From assembly GCA_900660155.1 (NCBI GenBank), contig CABFPE010000004.1:3340189-3404188 (forward strand): a DNA stretch of 64,000 bases, written 5' to 3'. A program made the position numbers and the translations under genes. The notes under the pieces are model-generated. The model saw only the letters and a list, made by a program, of their open reading frames with translations. It had not been told where the DNA came from and made no database searches. The stretch is from Hofstenia miamia. Lineage: Eukaryota > Xenacoelomorpha > Acoela > Hofsteniidae. Shown in pieces: positions 12,572-23,399 of this stretch (position 1 is its first letter; the number at the start of each line of letters is the position of its first letter).

Positions 12572-12972
12572 ACAACCCTTTGTTGCCAAATGTTACGAGT
12601 CAGGAATTGTCTAACGATGCCCTTTTGCACTCTTCTCATCCGTTACAGACTGTAGTTTACCCGGATTCGTGCACAACACCTTCAGAAATTACACAAACTA
12701 GCTCGAAAGAAAACGAAACCATATCTTATAAACGACATAGATCTTATTTAGATGAGCAGATCATAGAAAATTTTATGATGATTGCGAGTAAAGAAGAGAA
12801 AAGTAACATGTTCAAAACCACGATGGCCTTGCCTCTTATCTATAAAATTCCAACAGACCTCATCTATAATTTGTTTGTATCACCAGGATTTATAAGCTAT
12901 AAAATGTTTGCATCAATCTTCCACAATATGATTGTAAATGTTATGAATCAACGTGGAAGTATTGATTCTTGA
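12572..12972 (+). CDS. candidate terminal exon of an unidentified protein
   Basis: An acceptor (TTCTTCCGCAG) precedes 12572, and the frame is then open to the stop at 12970-12972, about 133 codons. The composition looks protein-like rather than AT noise: a Ser/Thr/Pro-rich stretch (SEITQTSSKENETISYKR), then an acidic/helical tail with DEQIIENFMMIASKEE and FKTTMALPLIYKIP. A low-complexity linker followed by a short helical end resembles the C-terminus of MADF/BESS-type DNA-binding proteins, but no signature was confirmed. An in-frame ATG at 12508 could instead make a 154-codon single exon. No expression evidence exists. It may be host or transposon-derived. Confidence 0.4.
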
Positions 12973-12975
12973 TAA

Positions 12976-13813
12976 TAGGTTTCTACTTTTTCGAACTTAT
13001 GAGTGCTTTATAAATAGTGTTTAACAAATCAGCAATGGGCTATTTCGCACTGGATGCCATTTATAATGACGCAGGTGAGAATAGCTTTGCTTGGAACAGA
13101 CTTTCCATGCTGGCAAGCTTACGATGAAAATAGATTTTTAACACATGTTTGATAAGAGAGTTACTTGAGTGTATAATATTATTCAACGCCCTGTATACTG
13201 GCATATCATATGTTCATCATTTCAGCTTTAAGATTATAATTCCTGAGATTCCTTTGCCAAGCATTGACCACACATTTTCCCAATTGTTTGGGTTTTTATC
13301 TGTGCAGTAAATCGAATAGGATTTTGTATTATTGTAGTTGTTTTAATAAATTTTATTAATATTTTTATATTTTAACTTAGTAATTAAAGTTCAAATTAGG
13401 ACCAGCATCAAAAACTGACAAAATCCTTAAAGGCATTTGCCTATTTGGATTTGAGTGGGCTAACATATATGTCGAATTGAAGAGTGTATTTGAACACCTT
13501 CATAGTAAACAATAGAAATGTATATTTTCTAATGAATTTTGTAAAGTGTGTTTTTGAAAATTAAGTTTGAGTTTTGCAAACTACAAAATACACAATCAGA
13601 TCTAAATATTTGAAATTTATTACCTTGGTGATAGAAATGTTGTTCTACATAGTGGATAAACTCAATTTTTTTATTCAATAATTTACGTCTAAATATTTTG
13701 AATATTTAGAAAAAACTTTAAAAAATTTCAAGGAGCAACTCAATATATGTTGTTTCTCAGAAATAGGGTCGGAGTTTATAATTAGAATTATTGGCCTATG
13801 GTGTTCATTAACC
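12976..13813. other. AT-rich intergenic stretch
   Basis: Nothing recognised beyond AATAAA-like hexamers that could serve the exon ending at 12972. Confidence 0.4.
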
Positions 13814-14028
13814 TTAACACTAGAATTCCGACGATTCTATATCTTAAATTCATGCAGTTGTCAGAATTAAGCCATTCAAGTAAAATTAACAAAAACAGCT
13901 TATTTTGTTATACTTTTCTTTTATTTGCTTCTGTTTTTCTATTTAAATTCTCATTACATGAGGCACTACAAATGCATTTAAGATGTGCGAAGTGGTCAAA
14001 TTTGACCGCTTGGGCTTTCTAGTGTTAA
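13814..14028. mobile_element. short piggyBac-type non-autonomous element
   Basis: The element 13818-14024 (207 bp) starts CACTAGAATTCCGACG and ends CTTTCTAGTG, inside TTAA target duplications (13814-13817 and 14025-14028). TTAA plus CACTAGAA ends are the piggyBac signature. Near the right end is the palindrome GGTCAAATTTGACC, which recurs in related form in the elements at 28.5 and 61.3 kb. No transposase is encoded. Confidence 0.8.
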
Positions 14029-14742
14029 ACAGCCTGGGGATTTTTGAAAAATTTTCATGATCATATAAAAATATTTAAACGTTTATAGCTCAAAAACTAT
14101 TAAGCTATTCTCAATCTGAAAGCATCATATGATACAGGAGAGTTTCCTCTTTCTTTTTTCGCTCTAAATCCGTGCGTACAGTACGCCTCAGTGGGTTTGG
14201 AATATCTTTGCACACATCAAGAAACATTCAAAGTTCTTTGTTGCCTCCAGGATCTCAAAACCTTCTAAATATATTAACACTAGGTATGAAGAGAATTCAA
14301 ATATTTTTCAAGAATTCGGAAATTTCTTAGAAAACTTGTTAATCTATTCAACAATCTCTGCTACAGCAATAAGCTTTAATAGAAATTTTCAACATTGCAT
14401 TAACGTATGTTTCCCAATAGACCTACCAATGCCCAAAGATTTTCAAATTTGAAAATAGGCTTGAAGAAAATTCTTTGTAAATGTAGAAAAACGGTTTATC
14501 CTTTAAAAAGGACGCTAGGCTGTTTAAGGTTAAAAATGCTGGTCGTTTTCCATTAATTTATAGCTAAGAGGCTAAGTTGCCTACAAATGGTTCTTTAGTC
14601 AGACATAGTTTAGATTTTAAAGCCATAGAAATTTTGACCTTTTTAATTGAGTAGGCTATTATAATAATAATTACATTTTAGAGAATTTCAAGGCCAACTA
14701 AGTATGCATAACAATGAATTCATAATGATTGCATATTTAAAA
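14029..14742. other. AT-rich intergenic stretch
   Basis: Nothing gene-like. TTAACACTAGG near 14276 resembles one more piggyBac-type end, but no partner was found. Confidence 0.35.
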
Positions 14743-14960
14743 AGCTTTCAAAATCAGAATATATTTGTATGAAGAAAGTGTACAATCAAGTGTACAATCT
14801 TCTAAAGTTGTTTCTATATATATATATATATATATCTATTTACATACATATACTGGCGCTCCCGACGATAGTTTCAGTTTTGGTTTCAGTTTTGACAAAA
14901 TAAATTATACTGGTGTTCATGACCCTTTTCATAAAATATACTGGCGTTTGGGACAAAATT
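14743..14960. repeat. dispersed repeat with TA microsatellite and TACTGGYG motifs
   Basis: About 100 bp around 14743-14836 is a diverged direct copy of 15711-15832: an AAAAG-TTTCAAAATCA core, GAAAGTGTACAATCA, then a TA run. Downstream lie three related units starting TACTGGCGCTCCCGAC (14851), TACTGGTGTTCATGAC (14908) and TACTGGCGTTTGGGAC (14939). A 12-bp duplication (GTTTCAGTTTTG twice) lies at 14871-14894. The copy at 14.78 kb also carries a 12-bp tandem duplication absent from the 15.7-kb copy. Confidence 0.55.
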
Positions 14961-15165
14961 CATACTTTTATTATATTCTTTAATTTTTTAACTAAAATAA
15001 TGTATTACTCCCATATTGAATATGTACACTGTACATAACATTATAGTAAACTTATAAAACGACAACAGAATATATTTCATGAAAAATGTAAACTAAAAAT
15101 TTAAATTGTAGACAATGATATGTAAATGTAACACAATAGAGTATATTTCATAAAAATACTGATAA

Positions 15166-15660
15166 TTAAAAGTTTTTGCATGCCTTTTCTAATCTAGAAT
15201 TTTTCTTATTTAGAATTGTTTCACTATTTTTATTGCAATCAAATAAAAGTTCCCTTAATTCCTCTTTTGTTGGCTTGAATGAGATGTTGTCAAATAGATA
15301 CAAGAGCATTTTTTCATATGGAGAAAATTTCGTAAGCTCATTTAAAAAATATCCATGTGGAGTAATATTCTCCTTATTTATTTCTGTTTCCTCATCGTCT
15401 GAGCTCTCAAAGCTGTAAAGAGGTCTTACACATTTTCTTGTAGGCCCAGTTTTTTTGTTGACCAATGAGTATTTTTCAAATGATCTATGTTATTTGATAA
15501 ATTTTTTGAATAATACTCAACAAAATTTGTAAAATGAGTATCTGTTGATAGTTGCGTGTAATATTTTTCAGCAGTTGCTTGCCCAGTTGCAGTCTGTTCA
15601 ATGTGCTTTTAAATGTGCTTTTAACACGCGTTCAGAAGAAATTTTAGTGTCCCAATATTT
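15166..15660 (-). pseudogene. coding remnant of unknown protein
   Basis: On the minus strand, 15465-15166 is open for 99 codons. It has an acidic Ser/Glu stretch (SFESSDDEETEINKENI), a helical part (FLNELTKFSPYEKMLLYLFD) and a charged tail. Protein-like sequence continues upstream to about 15600 (KYYTQLSTDTHFTNFVEYYS). The region looks broken in at least one place. No family was recognised. It is flanked on both sides by copies of the same dispersed repeat (14.74 and 15.71 kb), which suggests it belongs to a mobile element of unknown type. Confidence 0.4.
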
Positions 15661-15710
15661 TTGAATCGAATTCACGTTGAACTTGAAATTTTTATCATAT
15701 GGAAATAAAA

Positions 15711-15777
15711 AGTTTTTCAAAATCAAATATATTTGCATTAAGAAAGTGTACAATCATGTGTTGTTTTTTCTAAATAT

Positions 15778-15832
<55 letters not shown>

Positions 15833-15838
15833 CTATAT
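15711..15838. repeat. second copy of dispersed repeat with long TA run
   Basis: A direct copy of 14743-14836, here followed by an uninterrupted TA microsatellite of about 50 bp (15780-15832). It flanks the minus-strand coding remnant on the right. Confidence 0.6.
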
Positions 15839-16450
15839 ACGGTTGAAAACTTACACAGAGGTTGAAATTAAGGTTGAAATTAAAATTTCGTCCTTTCCCC
15901 ATAGTACAAATCGGTTTTTCCATTCAGAAATTCCCAATTTTTGAGTTATGTGGACTTTGACTATACAGTGATAATTGTATCAATATTGAGCATATCTATG
16001 CGAAGTTTGAGGCTTTGTTTGAGGCTTTCCGATTTTCTGTTGGTAATCTTAGGAATTTCCACTGTGAAGTGCTACATGACCCGCTATATGACCCGCTATT
16101 AGTTGTTTCAATGCCCAGGAAATTAAAATTTCAATTAAAATTTCACCAAAAATGGGACTGGAACCGTAAAAGAAGAACGTGGGACCTCAGATTTCAAAAA
16201 AGTTTTCAAAAAATTTCTAAAATTCTGTTTCCTCATGAAAGGTATCCCATGGGATCACAGATAAACATGATGGGATAAGAATATTTACTGGGATATGTCT
16301 TTTTATGCATGTGGGACCAATAATTTACATGAAATTTGACCTTGGACCAATAACTTATAGTTCTTTCAGACCTTTTGTGCATTGCTGTCATTATCAAAAT
16401 TTGGAATTTCCGATGTGAATGTGCTATATGACCCGCTATTCCCATTGGAT
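15839..16450. repeat. region of serial 12-bp tandem duplications
   Basis: Exact doubled 12-mers lie at 15859-15882 (AGGTTGAAATTA), 16005-16028 (GTTTGAGGCTTT), 16076-16099 (ATGACCCGCTAT) and 16121-16144 (AATTAAAATTTC), with a near-exact one at about 16192-16215. A longer diverged repeat pairs GGAATTTCCACTGTGAAGTG near 16053 with a relative near 16402, each followed by ATGACCCGCTAT. No gene is supported; open stretches here are short and on both strands. Confidence 0.7.
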
Positions 16451-17887
16451 TTACTTTATGTATATATATTTATATAAAAAAATATAAATAATAAAAAATT
16501 TGTTAAGGGATTTTTTAATTTGTTCCAGCCTCATATTTATTTGTGCCCGGCCTCACCATTTCTTTTTCCGATACAGGAAACATCGTTTGATGTTGCCCCT
16601 CATTTGCATACTCAACAAAATGAAACTTGTAGCTAGTTTATATGCAATATCGTTCACTACAAGAAAGTTTCTGACGAAATCTTTGAGTGCTTAATAATCA
16701 CAGTATCTTTCTATTTCTGGTTGAATTCTTCAAATAATGAAAAAAGAAACCAAATTGATTTTTTAAATTACGTAATTTTAGTCGGTTTTAAGAGCTGGGT
16801 TGTTTGTGTAAATAATGGTTTCCCGAGTTGAAAAATCCATTTCTGATTTGCTGTTGGCTTCAATGTTGAGGAATGCAATTGAGAACAATAGAGCAGACTT
16901 TAATAGCAGTGCAATACAATACACAAAAATATTTCATTGCAACATAAGAAATTTGAACTTACTTCTATAATGTTGACTTAACTTGCTTATTACTTCTGGT
17001 AAATTTAGTATAAGCGAAGATAGCATGGTCTGTGAAATATGCATAGTCTTGTTTTAAATCCATGCAAGAAAAATGGTATTCCATTTTTTGTCTATCGGTT
17101 TCAGTTGGAGCACTTCAGACTTGTCAACGAGCCACAAAAACAAGCTTTTATTAAGCCAAGCAAAATTTATACCTCTGCTTGTTAATTTGACTATGTAGAC
17201 ATTTCTTATTTTTTCATTCAATATGCCTTTCGTACAATCGTATTTTAAAATGTTTATTAAATAATAATAAGAGCTATTTAAAAAATTCTGAGGTCGGAAT
17301 ATTTTTAAAAAAAATATCGAGCTAAAACGAGCCTTATTTAAAGGTTCGATGAGTGTTATTAGTTTCTTTTGAAAATGTCAGAAGAAATCAAAACAGGTAT
17401 AAAATTATCATATACAAATAATAGACAACCATTTGAATTTAAGATATGCACCAAAATGTGAAACTTATTTTTGTTTAGGTCATCTGATAACACTTGCCTT
17501 TTGCATCGTTATTTGTAATAATGATCAACCAAATAAAGAAACCAACTGATTTCGACAGATTTCCATGCATTTTAAAACAGAATACTAAAACAGTTCAAAA
17601 ATTCTAAATTTTGAAGAGTATATTGCAATGTTTATCATGCTTTACTTGTCCAGTAGGTGATTAACCTAATTCCAATGCCTTGTTTTACATGTCAATAGTT
17701 TAGAATCTAAACTATAGCCTATTTCAGCGACTATTGATACACAATGTGTGTATTATTAAGAACAAAATGTGTATTATTAAAAAGATAAATTACTATTATT
17801 ACCTGACAGTGCCATGCCAGGCCAGAAATGGACATGGCGCGGATTTTCGCGGTTATATTAGAAAGGAGGGAGCGACATTTAAAAAAA
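16451..17887. other. AT-rich intergenic stretch
   Basis: Nothing recognised. Open stretches are short, and AT-driven or hydrophobic. Confidence 0.4.
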
Positions 17888-18069
17888 ACTCAAATCAGTG
17901 GCGCCTGAACGAATTTTCGTTAGAGGTGCAAGGTTCATTTATTACGTGACACACTAACTATAATTAAGAGGACTTTTACTGTTTAAATTATAAAATTTAG
18001 GGAGATGTTTTCTGAAATTTCCATTTTAGAGAGGCAACTTACTCCGCTGCTGCCGCCACGGACTCAAAG
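17888..18069. mobile_element. small hAT-like miniature element
   Basis: The element 17896-18061 (166 bp) begins CAGTGGCGCC and ends TGCCGCCACGG, giving CAGTGGCG against CCGTGGCG as inverted ends. It is flanked by ACTCAAAT (17888-17895) and ACTCAAAG (18062-18069), an 8-bp target duplication with one mismatch, as for hAT. It is distinctly richer in G+C than its surroundings. It is too short to encode anything. Confidence 0.6.
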
Positions 18070-21000
18070 GCAGTGAACGCTATATAATTGATAAGTAATG
18101 TGCTGAAAAATAATTGATTTTTGAAATTTGTCACTAGCATCATATTCCATTTTTTTCATCCCATAAACTTTCACTATTTTCTCTCAAATTAAGTAAAATT
18201 TTCTTTGCTTATTTCACAAGATAATGAAGATTTTTTACTTTTGTCCGGTAAAATTACAGGACTTTCTAAACTGGTCTAAACTGGCCAGTAGCCGGTTCCA
18301 TCTCTGTGATAGCCACAACCCCAATTCTGAAGCAAAAGTATAAAAAACTGGCAAACTGAATTTTGTTTAAATTTCATATTTAAAGAGATTACAAGATATA
18401 TTAAAATTGGTACGTTGCCAAACAATTATGTTCGAAAATTTAGAAAACAAATAGTGCTTCCACTGTACATCATTTTTCAAAATAGTTTATGATGTAATTT
18501 CATTTAAGCTAGCAAAATTAGACAATTTTGCAAAACTTCAGTAAAATGCTGTTAGAAGGATTTTGTTTAGAAGCTTGCAATAATGGGTGTTCACTTGAAA
18601 TCATTGCTTAGCAATATTATTTGTGCTTTAGAGCTGCTGTTATTGGGTAGTGTGGAATAAAGTTGCCTAGCTATTTGAAAATAAATTGTGTGTTAATGTG
18701 CAATACTTCCAAAAAAATGATAATATGAAAAAGATTTAAATAATTCTTCAATGGTCTATTAAATGTAAACTTTGCTTACTTTGCGCACGGCAGCTTTGAA
18801 TATTCAATTGTCACTTTCTAGCTTGTGCAGAATTTCACTCAGTATAAACAGCTCATGAGGAAGTAATAAGTATTTACACATGAAATATTAGATTTGTTTT
18901 CTTAGTAATATGTGAAATGATATTGAGAAAGATTTTAGTCTACTGAAAAGACTAGTTATTTCATACTAGCTAAATTACATAGTGGGTTAAACTGGTCATC
19001 ATAATACATTTACAAGATATAAAGCATAATTATATTTTAATAAACGCGTAGAAAACTGTTTTTATTTTAAATAAATTTTCAGATAATGCTACATAGTTAC
19101 ACACTAATATATATATATATAGCTTCGAGCAAGATGTCGAGCAAGATGAAGATAATAAATATAAAAGGAACGACTATAATTCAATCTAATTTGAAATCTA
19201 ATTTGACCTAATGGTAGGCTAAATGAAAGAGTTTTTAATAGATCCTCATCTTTACTAAGTTTTATGTAAGGTTTCATCAAGGTTGTTGCATGTATGTAAA
19301 TTCTTCAAAGTAGCTCCCCTTTACGGTAATTCAGATGTTTTATGTTAATGGGCGTTTTGTGGCAGCCGGAGCAATTCTACCGGGAGTCCCTTGAAAAGGA
19401 AGGAAATTTTTTTATCGGAAATGGAACCGCGGTCATTTTAGTTGTGCTCCCCAAAGTTCTATGTGATCCCCTCTGTTAGTTTATCCAGACTTGTCCATAG
19501 ATATGGATCCGAAAATGTAATCCATGATCTCGTGGATGCTTCGTGAATCCAAAATTTCAACTGAGTAATATATACTGCTGAATTGAATGCAACAGACGTT
19601 AGTATTGATTGTAATACCATCAAAATTATATGAAGATGTGTTCTAAATCTCTGTTGTTTATTCTACACCTTTTTATGGATAAGCTGAATCCGTGTTGGAA
19701 ATGGCTACGGATTCTATGCAAGTCAATGCTAATGAACGGACTAGTGAGGTCTTCTTCATTCTTTTTTACAAATATAACTTCAAGCAAATTGATATAAAAT
19801 TAGAGCATATCGTACTAAATGATTTTATTGTAGTTCTTCTTAGTTTTATCAAAATGTCTGCATATTTCTATCGAAAATACCGCGGTTTAGGAAAATTATA
19901 TATAATATTGTATTTGTGCGGTATATTTCCGAGCCCTATTCATGTTGGTGTAATTTTCATTTTGCTAATGTCGCTGTTAAAGTACAACTGCTTTTCTTTA
20001 ACGACTTACTAGTTCCAATTTTAATAATCCGGGGATTGATGGGAATCCTATGGATCGATTCATAAGAATTTAATGGATCTGGATCCAAAAAAATCGCCAA
20101 ATTTAAGTTTATCCCTAGTCTAGTATGAGTAATGAAAGGTTTGAGTTAACCCTGCCACAGACGAGGACTTTTTGAGAATTCATCCATTAAAAAAACTCGT
20201 GCGAATTGTACTGTTTATTATTTCAATGTAGCAATGGCAAATTTTCTCAGGTAAACAAATTATTTGTATATTCGAGAATGGCATGTGATGATAATCCCCA
20301 AATATTTTGGGGATCCACCCTGAGGGGTTGTTCAAGTTGGAGGAGTTCAATCCCATCAACATTGCTGAGTACCAATAAAAAACAAAGTCCAATTTCAAGT
20401 TTTTAAATTCTAATTGAGTTCACTTAACCATAATTTAATATGCAATTTCAATATTGGAGGCAAAATGCCATCCTCGAGTATTTGAATTTGGGTTTATTCG
20501 AATCCAAATAGTCTGAAAACCTTTGGTCCCAAGCTGCTTAGACAATCGCGGACTTCCTGTAACATACGTAAGAAATTGTATCAGAACTTTTAAGATCTAC
20601 AAACAATGCAGATTGCATTGAATTTTTCATTTTTTTACTTTTGGAGAGAAAGATATTTAATTTTATTGAATTGTACAAAGGTCAATTACTTTATAATCAC
20701 ATGAGCCTGGCCGTTTAATTTCGGTTTGGGCAGGAACTTTTGACCTATTTACAACCCTGAATTAGCATAACTTTGATTTTGAATCGCTAGTCATCTATCA
20801 AAAATCAGAATTTAATCGAAATTTATATTATAATTCACCTGTAAGCATCAGTCAAAGGCCTAACATAACATCAACCTTTGCAGGCACATTTTAATTTCTA
20901 ACAGACATTTCCAAGATCTGAGAAGTAAGCCAACGCTTAATTATCTGAAAATGTGTGCCAGTTCGATATCGTTTGGATAGCTTGCTTCCACATCTTTGAC

Positions 21001-21398
21001 CGTGATCTAAAACTACTAGTAGGGTAGAATAGCGTTCACAAGTAGATACGTCGTTAAAGTTTGTTCTACCGTATGCATCGGCGTTAATAATTAATTGAGA
21101 TAACGCTATTTTATGTTATTCCAGCGCCACCTAACACTTTTTATTGATAAAAATTACCGACCTGATGTCGACCAATCATTCGTTTCGTGCTACCTTGCTT
21201 ATGTGCATATCAACAGACACTGGAAATAATTTATTGAAATATATTTTGAACCAAAAATAAATTATTTTTATTTTAAGAACAAAAAATAAATTATTATTTT
21301 TTTTGCAATTATTTTCAAAATTACAGCACACAAGATAAAAACATTATTCAATGATTTTCAACAGTTACTCAGCAGTTTCTTTATTGATAACCAAATCC
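18070..21398. other. AT-rich intergenic stretch with scattered short duplications
   Basis: No gene is supported. A 106-codon plus-strand open stretch at 19692-20012 is hydrophobic and family-less, so it is not called. Exact tandem duplications occur at 18265-18284 (10 bp, TCTAAACTGG), 19125-19148 (TCGAGCAAGATG) and 19183-19206 (AATCTAATTTGA). Confidence 0.4.
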
Positions 21399-21937
21399 AG
21401 CACTGAGGACAGCACTGAGGACCTGTTAACCTTCAAGAACATGACGAATTCCAATTGCATGGGTGTCATGCTTTGCGTCATGCTTTCCTGACTTGCTTAG
21501 CTGAACTGAACAGACAACTGAACAGACTGGAAGCCAGGTTGGAAGGACACCCAACACGACACCCAACAAGCGGAGACTTTTTTTTCAAAGGAACTTCAGC
21601 AAAGTTAAGCGAGTTTGGCTGATCAGGAACAACAGAAATTTCATTTTCTCCAAAAACATACGCCAGAATATCGGTTTCAATATCGGCCAAATTTTCACCT
21701 AAATTTGCACCTAAGATAGCATTCTCCAGTAGTGGTGAATGAACGATAGTCGAGTTCTTTTCGAGATAATTTCGGAATAGTGGAAATTCTTCTATCAAAG
21801 AATCGAAGAGTATGCGCACATCCCCAAGGACATCCCCAAGGTCCTGTAATTTATCCTGTAATTTATTAATGACAAAATTAACTGAGAATAAGGTTTTCAG
21901 TTAGGTTTTCAGTTTTGGCGAAAGTGTTGGCGAAAGT
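21399..21937. repeat. dense cluster of 12-bp tandem duplications next to a gap
   Basis: Exact doubled 12-mers: AGCACTGAGGAC (21399-21422), AACTGAACAGAC (21504-21527), ACATCCCCAAGG (21818-21841), TCCTGTAATTTA (21842-21865), AGGTTTTCAGTT (21891-21914) and TTGGCGAAAGT(G) (21915-21937). Near-exact ones with the same period lie at about 21465-21488, 21546-21569, 21668-21689 and 21693-21716. The last pairs run directly into the run of N. Confidence 0.85.
21478..21845 (-). pseudogene. coding fragment, possibly hAT-type transposase C-terminus
   Basis: Minus strand 21819-21478 is open for 113 codons, and the frame extends upstream through QDLGDVLGDV. The core RILFDSLIEEFPLFRNYLEK then STIVHSPLLENAI resembles the end of transposase-like proteins of the hAT/BED group, where a D-x-LI-x-x-P-x-x-x-YL...IVHSP pattern is met. 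This family call is weak. The frame survives several 12-bp duplications, which show as paired tetrapeptides (LGDV-LGDV, LGAN-LGEN, VGCR-VGCP, LFSC-LFSS). ATAAATTACAG just upstream of GACCTTGG could be a splice acceptor. Confidence 0.4.
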
Positions 21938-22937
21938 NNNNNNNNNNNNNNNNNNNNNNNNNNNNNNNNNNNNNNNNNNNNNNNNNNNNNNNNNNNNNNN
22001 NNNNNNNNNNNNNNNNNNNNNNNNNNNNNNNNNNNNNNNNNNNNNNNNNNNNNNNNNNNNNNNNNNNNNNNNNNNNNNNNNNNNNNNNNNNNNNNNNNNN
22101 NNNNNNNNNNNNNNNNNNNNNNNNNNNNNNNNNNNNNNNNNNNNNNNNNNNNNNNNNNNNNNNNNNNNNNNNNNNNNNNNNNNNNNNNNNNNNNNNNNNN
22201 NNNNNNNNNNNNNNNNNNNNNNNNNNNNNNNNNNNNNNNNNNNNNNNNNNNNNNNNNNNNNNNNNNNNNNNNNNNNNNNNNNNNNNNNNNNNNNNNNNNN
22301 NNNNNNNNNNNNNNNNNNNNNNNNNNNNNNNNNNNNNNNNNNNNNNNNNNNNNNNNNNNNNNNNNNNNNNNNNNNNNNNNNNNNNNNNNNNNNNNNNNNN
22401 NNNNNNNNNNNNNNNNNNNNNNNNNNNNNNNNNNNNNNNNNNNNNNNNNNNNNNNNNNNNNNNNNNNNNNNNNNNNNNNNNNNNNNNNNNNNNNNNNNNN
22501 NNNNNNNNNNNNNNNNNNNNNNNNNNNNNNNNNNNNNNNNNNNNNNNNNNNNNNNNNNNNNNNNNNNNNNNNNNNNNNNNNNNNNNNNNNNNNNNNNNNN
22601 NNNNNNNNNNNNNNNNNNNNNNNNNNNNNNNNNNNNNNNNNNNNNNNNNNNNNNNNNNNNNNNNNNNNNNNNNNNNNNNNNNNNNNNNNNNNNNNNNNNN
22701 NNNNNNNNNNNNNNNNNNNNNNNNNNNNNNNNNNNNNNNNNNNNNNNNNNNNNNNNNNNNNNNNNNNNNNNNNNNNNNNNNNNNNNNNNNNNNNNNNNNN
22801 NNNNNNNNNNNNNNNNNNNNNNNNNNNNNNNNNNNNNNNNNNNNNNNNNNNNNNNNNNNNNNNNNNNNNNNNNNNNNNNNNNNNNNNNNNNNNNNNNNNN
22901 NNNNNNNNNNNNNNNNNNNNNNNNNNNNNNNNNNNNN
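21938..22937. other. assembly gap of exactly 1000 N
   Basis: A run of N from 21938 to 22937. The round length suggests a placeholder of unknown true size. It is bordered by 12-bp duplications on the left and a TA microsatellite on the right. Confidence 0.99.
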
Positions 22938-23260
22938 TATATATATATATATATATATATATATGTGCTCCTGACAAAATGTTGCGGGTAATAATACTGG
23001 TAATGCTCTGGAAGTTTCAGACAACCGAAAGCTTACTAAATACGCAAAACCATGTTCAGCAGCTGGTATATCCTTCATACCACTATCGGTGGAAGCTCTA
23101 GGAGGATGGTTACCAAAGTATTCTCCAAGATGTCTTTTATGTATTCTGCTATAAAGTGCCTCTTGCGATCTGAATACGATTTCTACATATTTTTTCCAGC
23201 AATTTCCAGTAATTTTACAGCGAGGAAATGCTACACTTCTATTATCAAGATATGGTGGTT
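22938..23260 (-). pseudogene. coding-like stretch ending at TA microsatellite and gap
   Basis: Reading minus strand from about 23260 to 22966, the frame is open for about 98 codons: FPRCKITGNCWKKYVEIVFR, RIHKRHLGEYFGNHPPRAS, FAYLVSFRLSETSRALPVLL, then ATFCQEH running into the TA repeat (22938-22964). The amino-acid mix (Cys, Trp, His, Pro, Arg) is far from AT-driven noise, so it is probably a real but unidentified protein remnant truncated by the gap. An ATG lies at 23078 within it. The plus-strand 113-codon stretch over the same DNA is taken as its shadow. Confidence 0.35.
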
Positions 23261-23399
23261 AGGGTTCAAGCAATTCATGTCTAATAGTGTTATCCTCAGC
23301 ATCTCAACCATTGTACAATCTTCCAGTATCGATCACCCAAAAAATAATCATTGTAATGATAATTTTATGTGTATTGATTTTCGTTCTTTTTAAGAAAAC

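Noticed and set aside
14765-14983. Open frames with YIYIYIYI stretches (also at 39510, 59367, 59336)
   Set aside because: The repeated residues come from TA microsatellites; only flanking parts with independent protein character were mentioned.
17896-17918. TGGCGCCTGAAC, resembling a retroelement primer-binding site
   Set aside because: No flanking long terminal repeats or coding domains; the CAGTGGCG start and 8-bp flanks fit a small hAT-like element better.
19692-20012. 106-codon plus-strand open stretch
   Set aside because: Hydrophobic, AT-driven, no motif, no convincing splice sites or promoter; within chance expectation for this base composition.
21901-23078. Very long open frames across the run of N
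   Set aside because: They consist almost entirely of unknown residues over the 1000-N gap and carry no information; only the real sequence at the right edge was considered.
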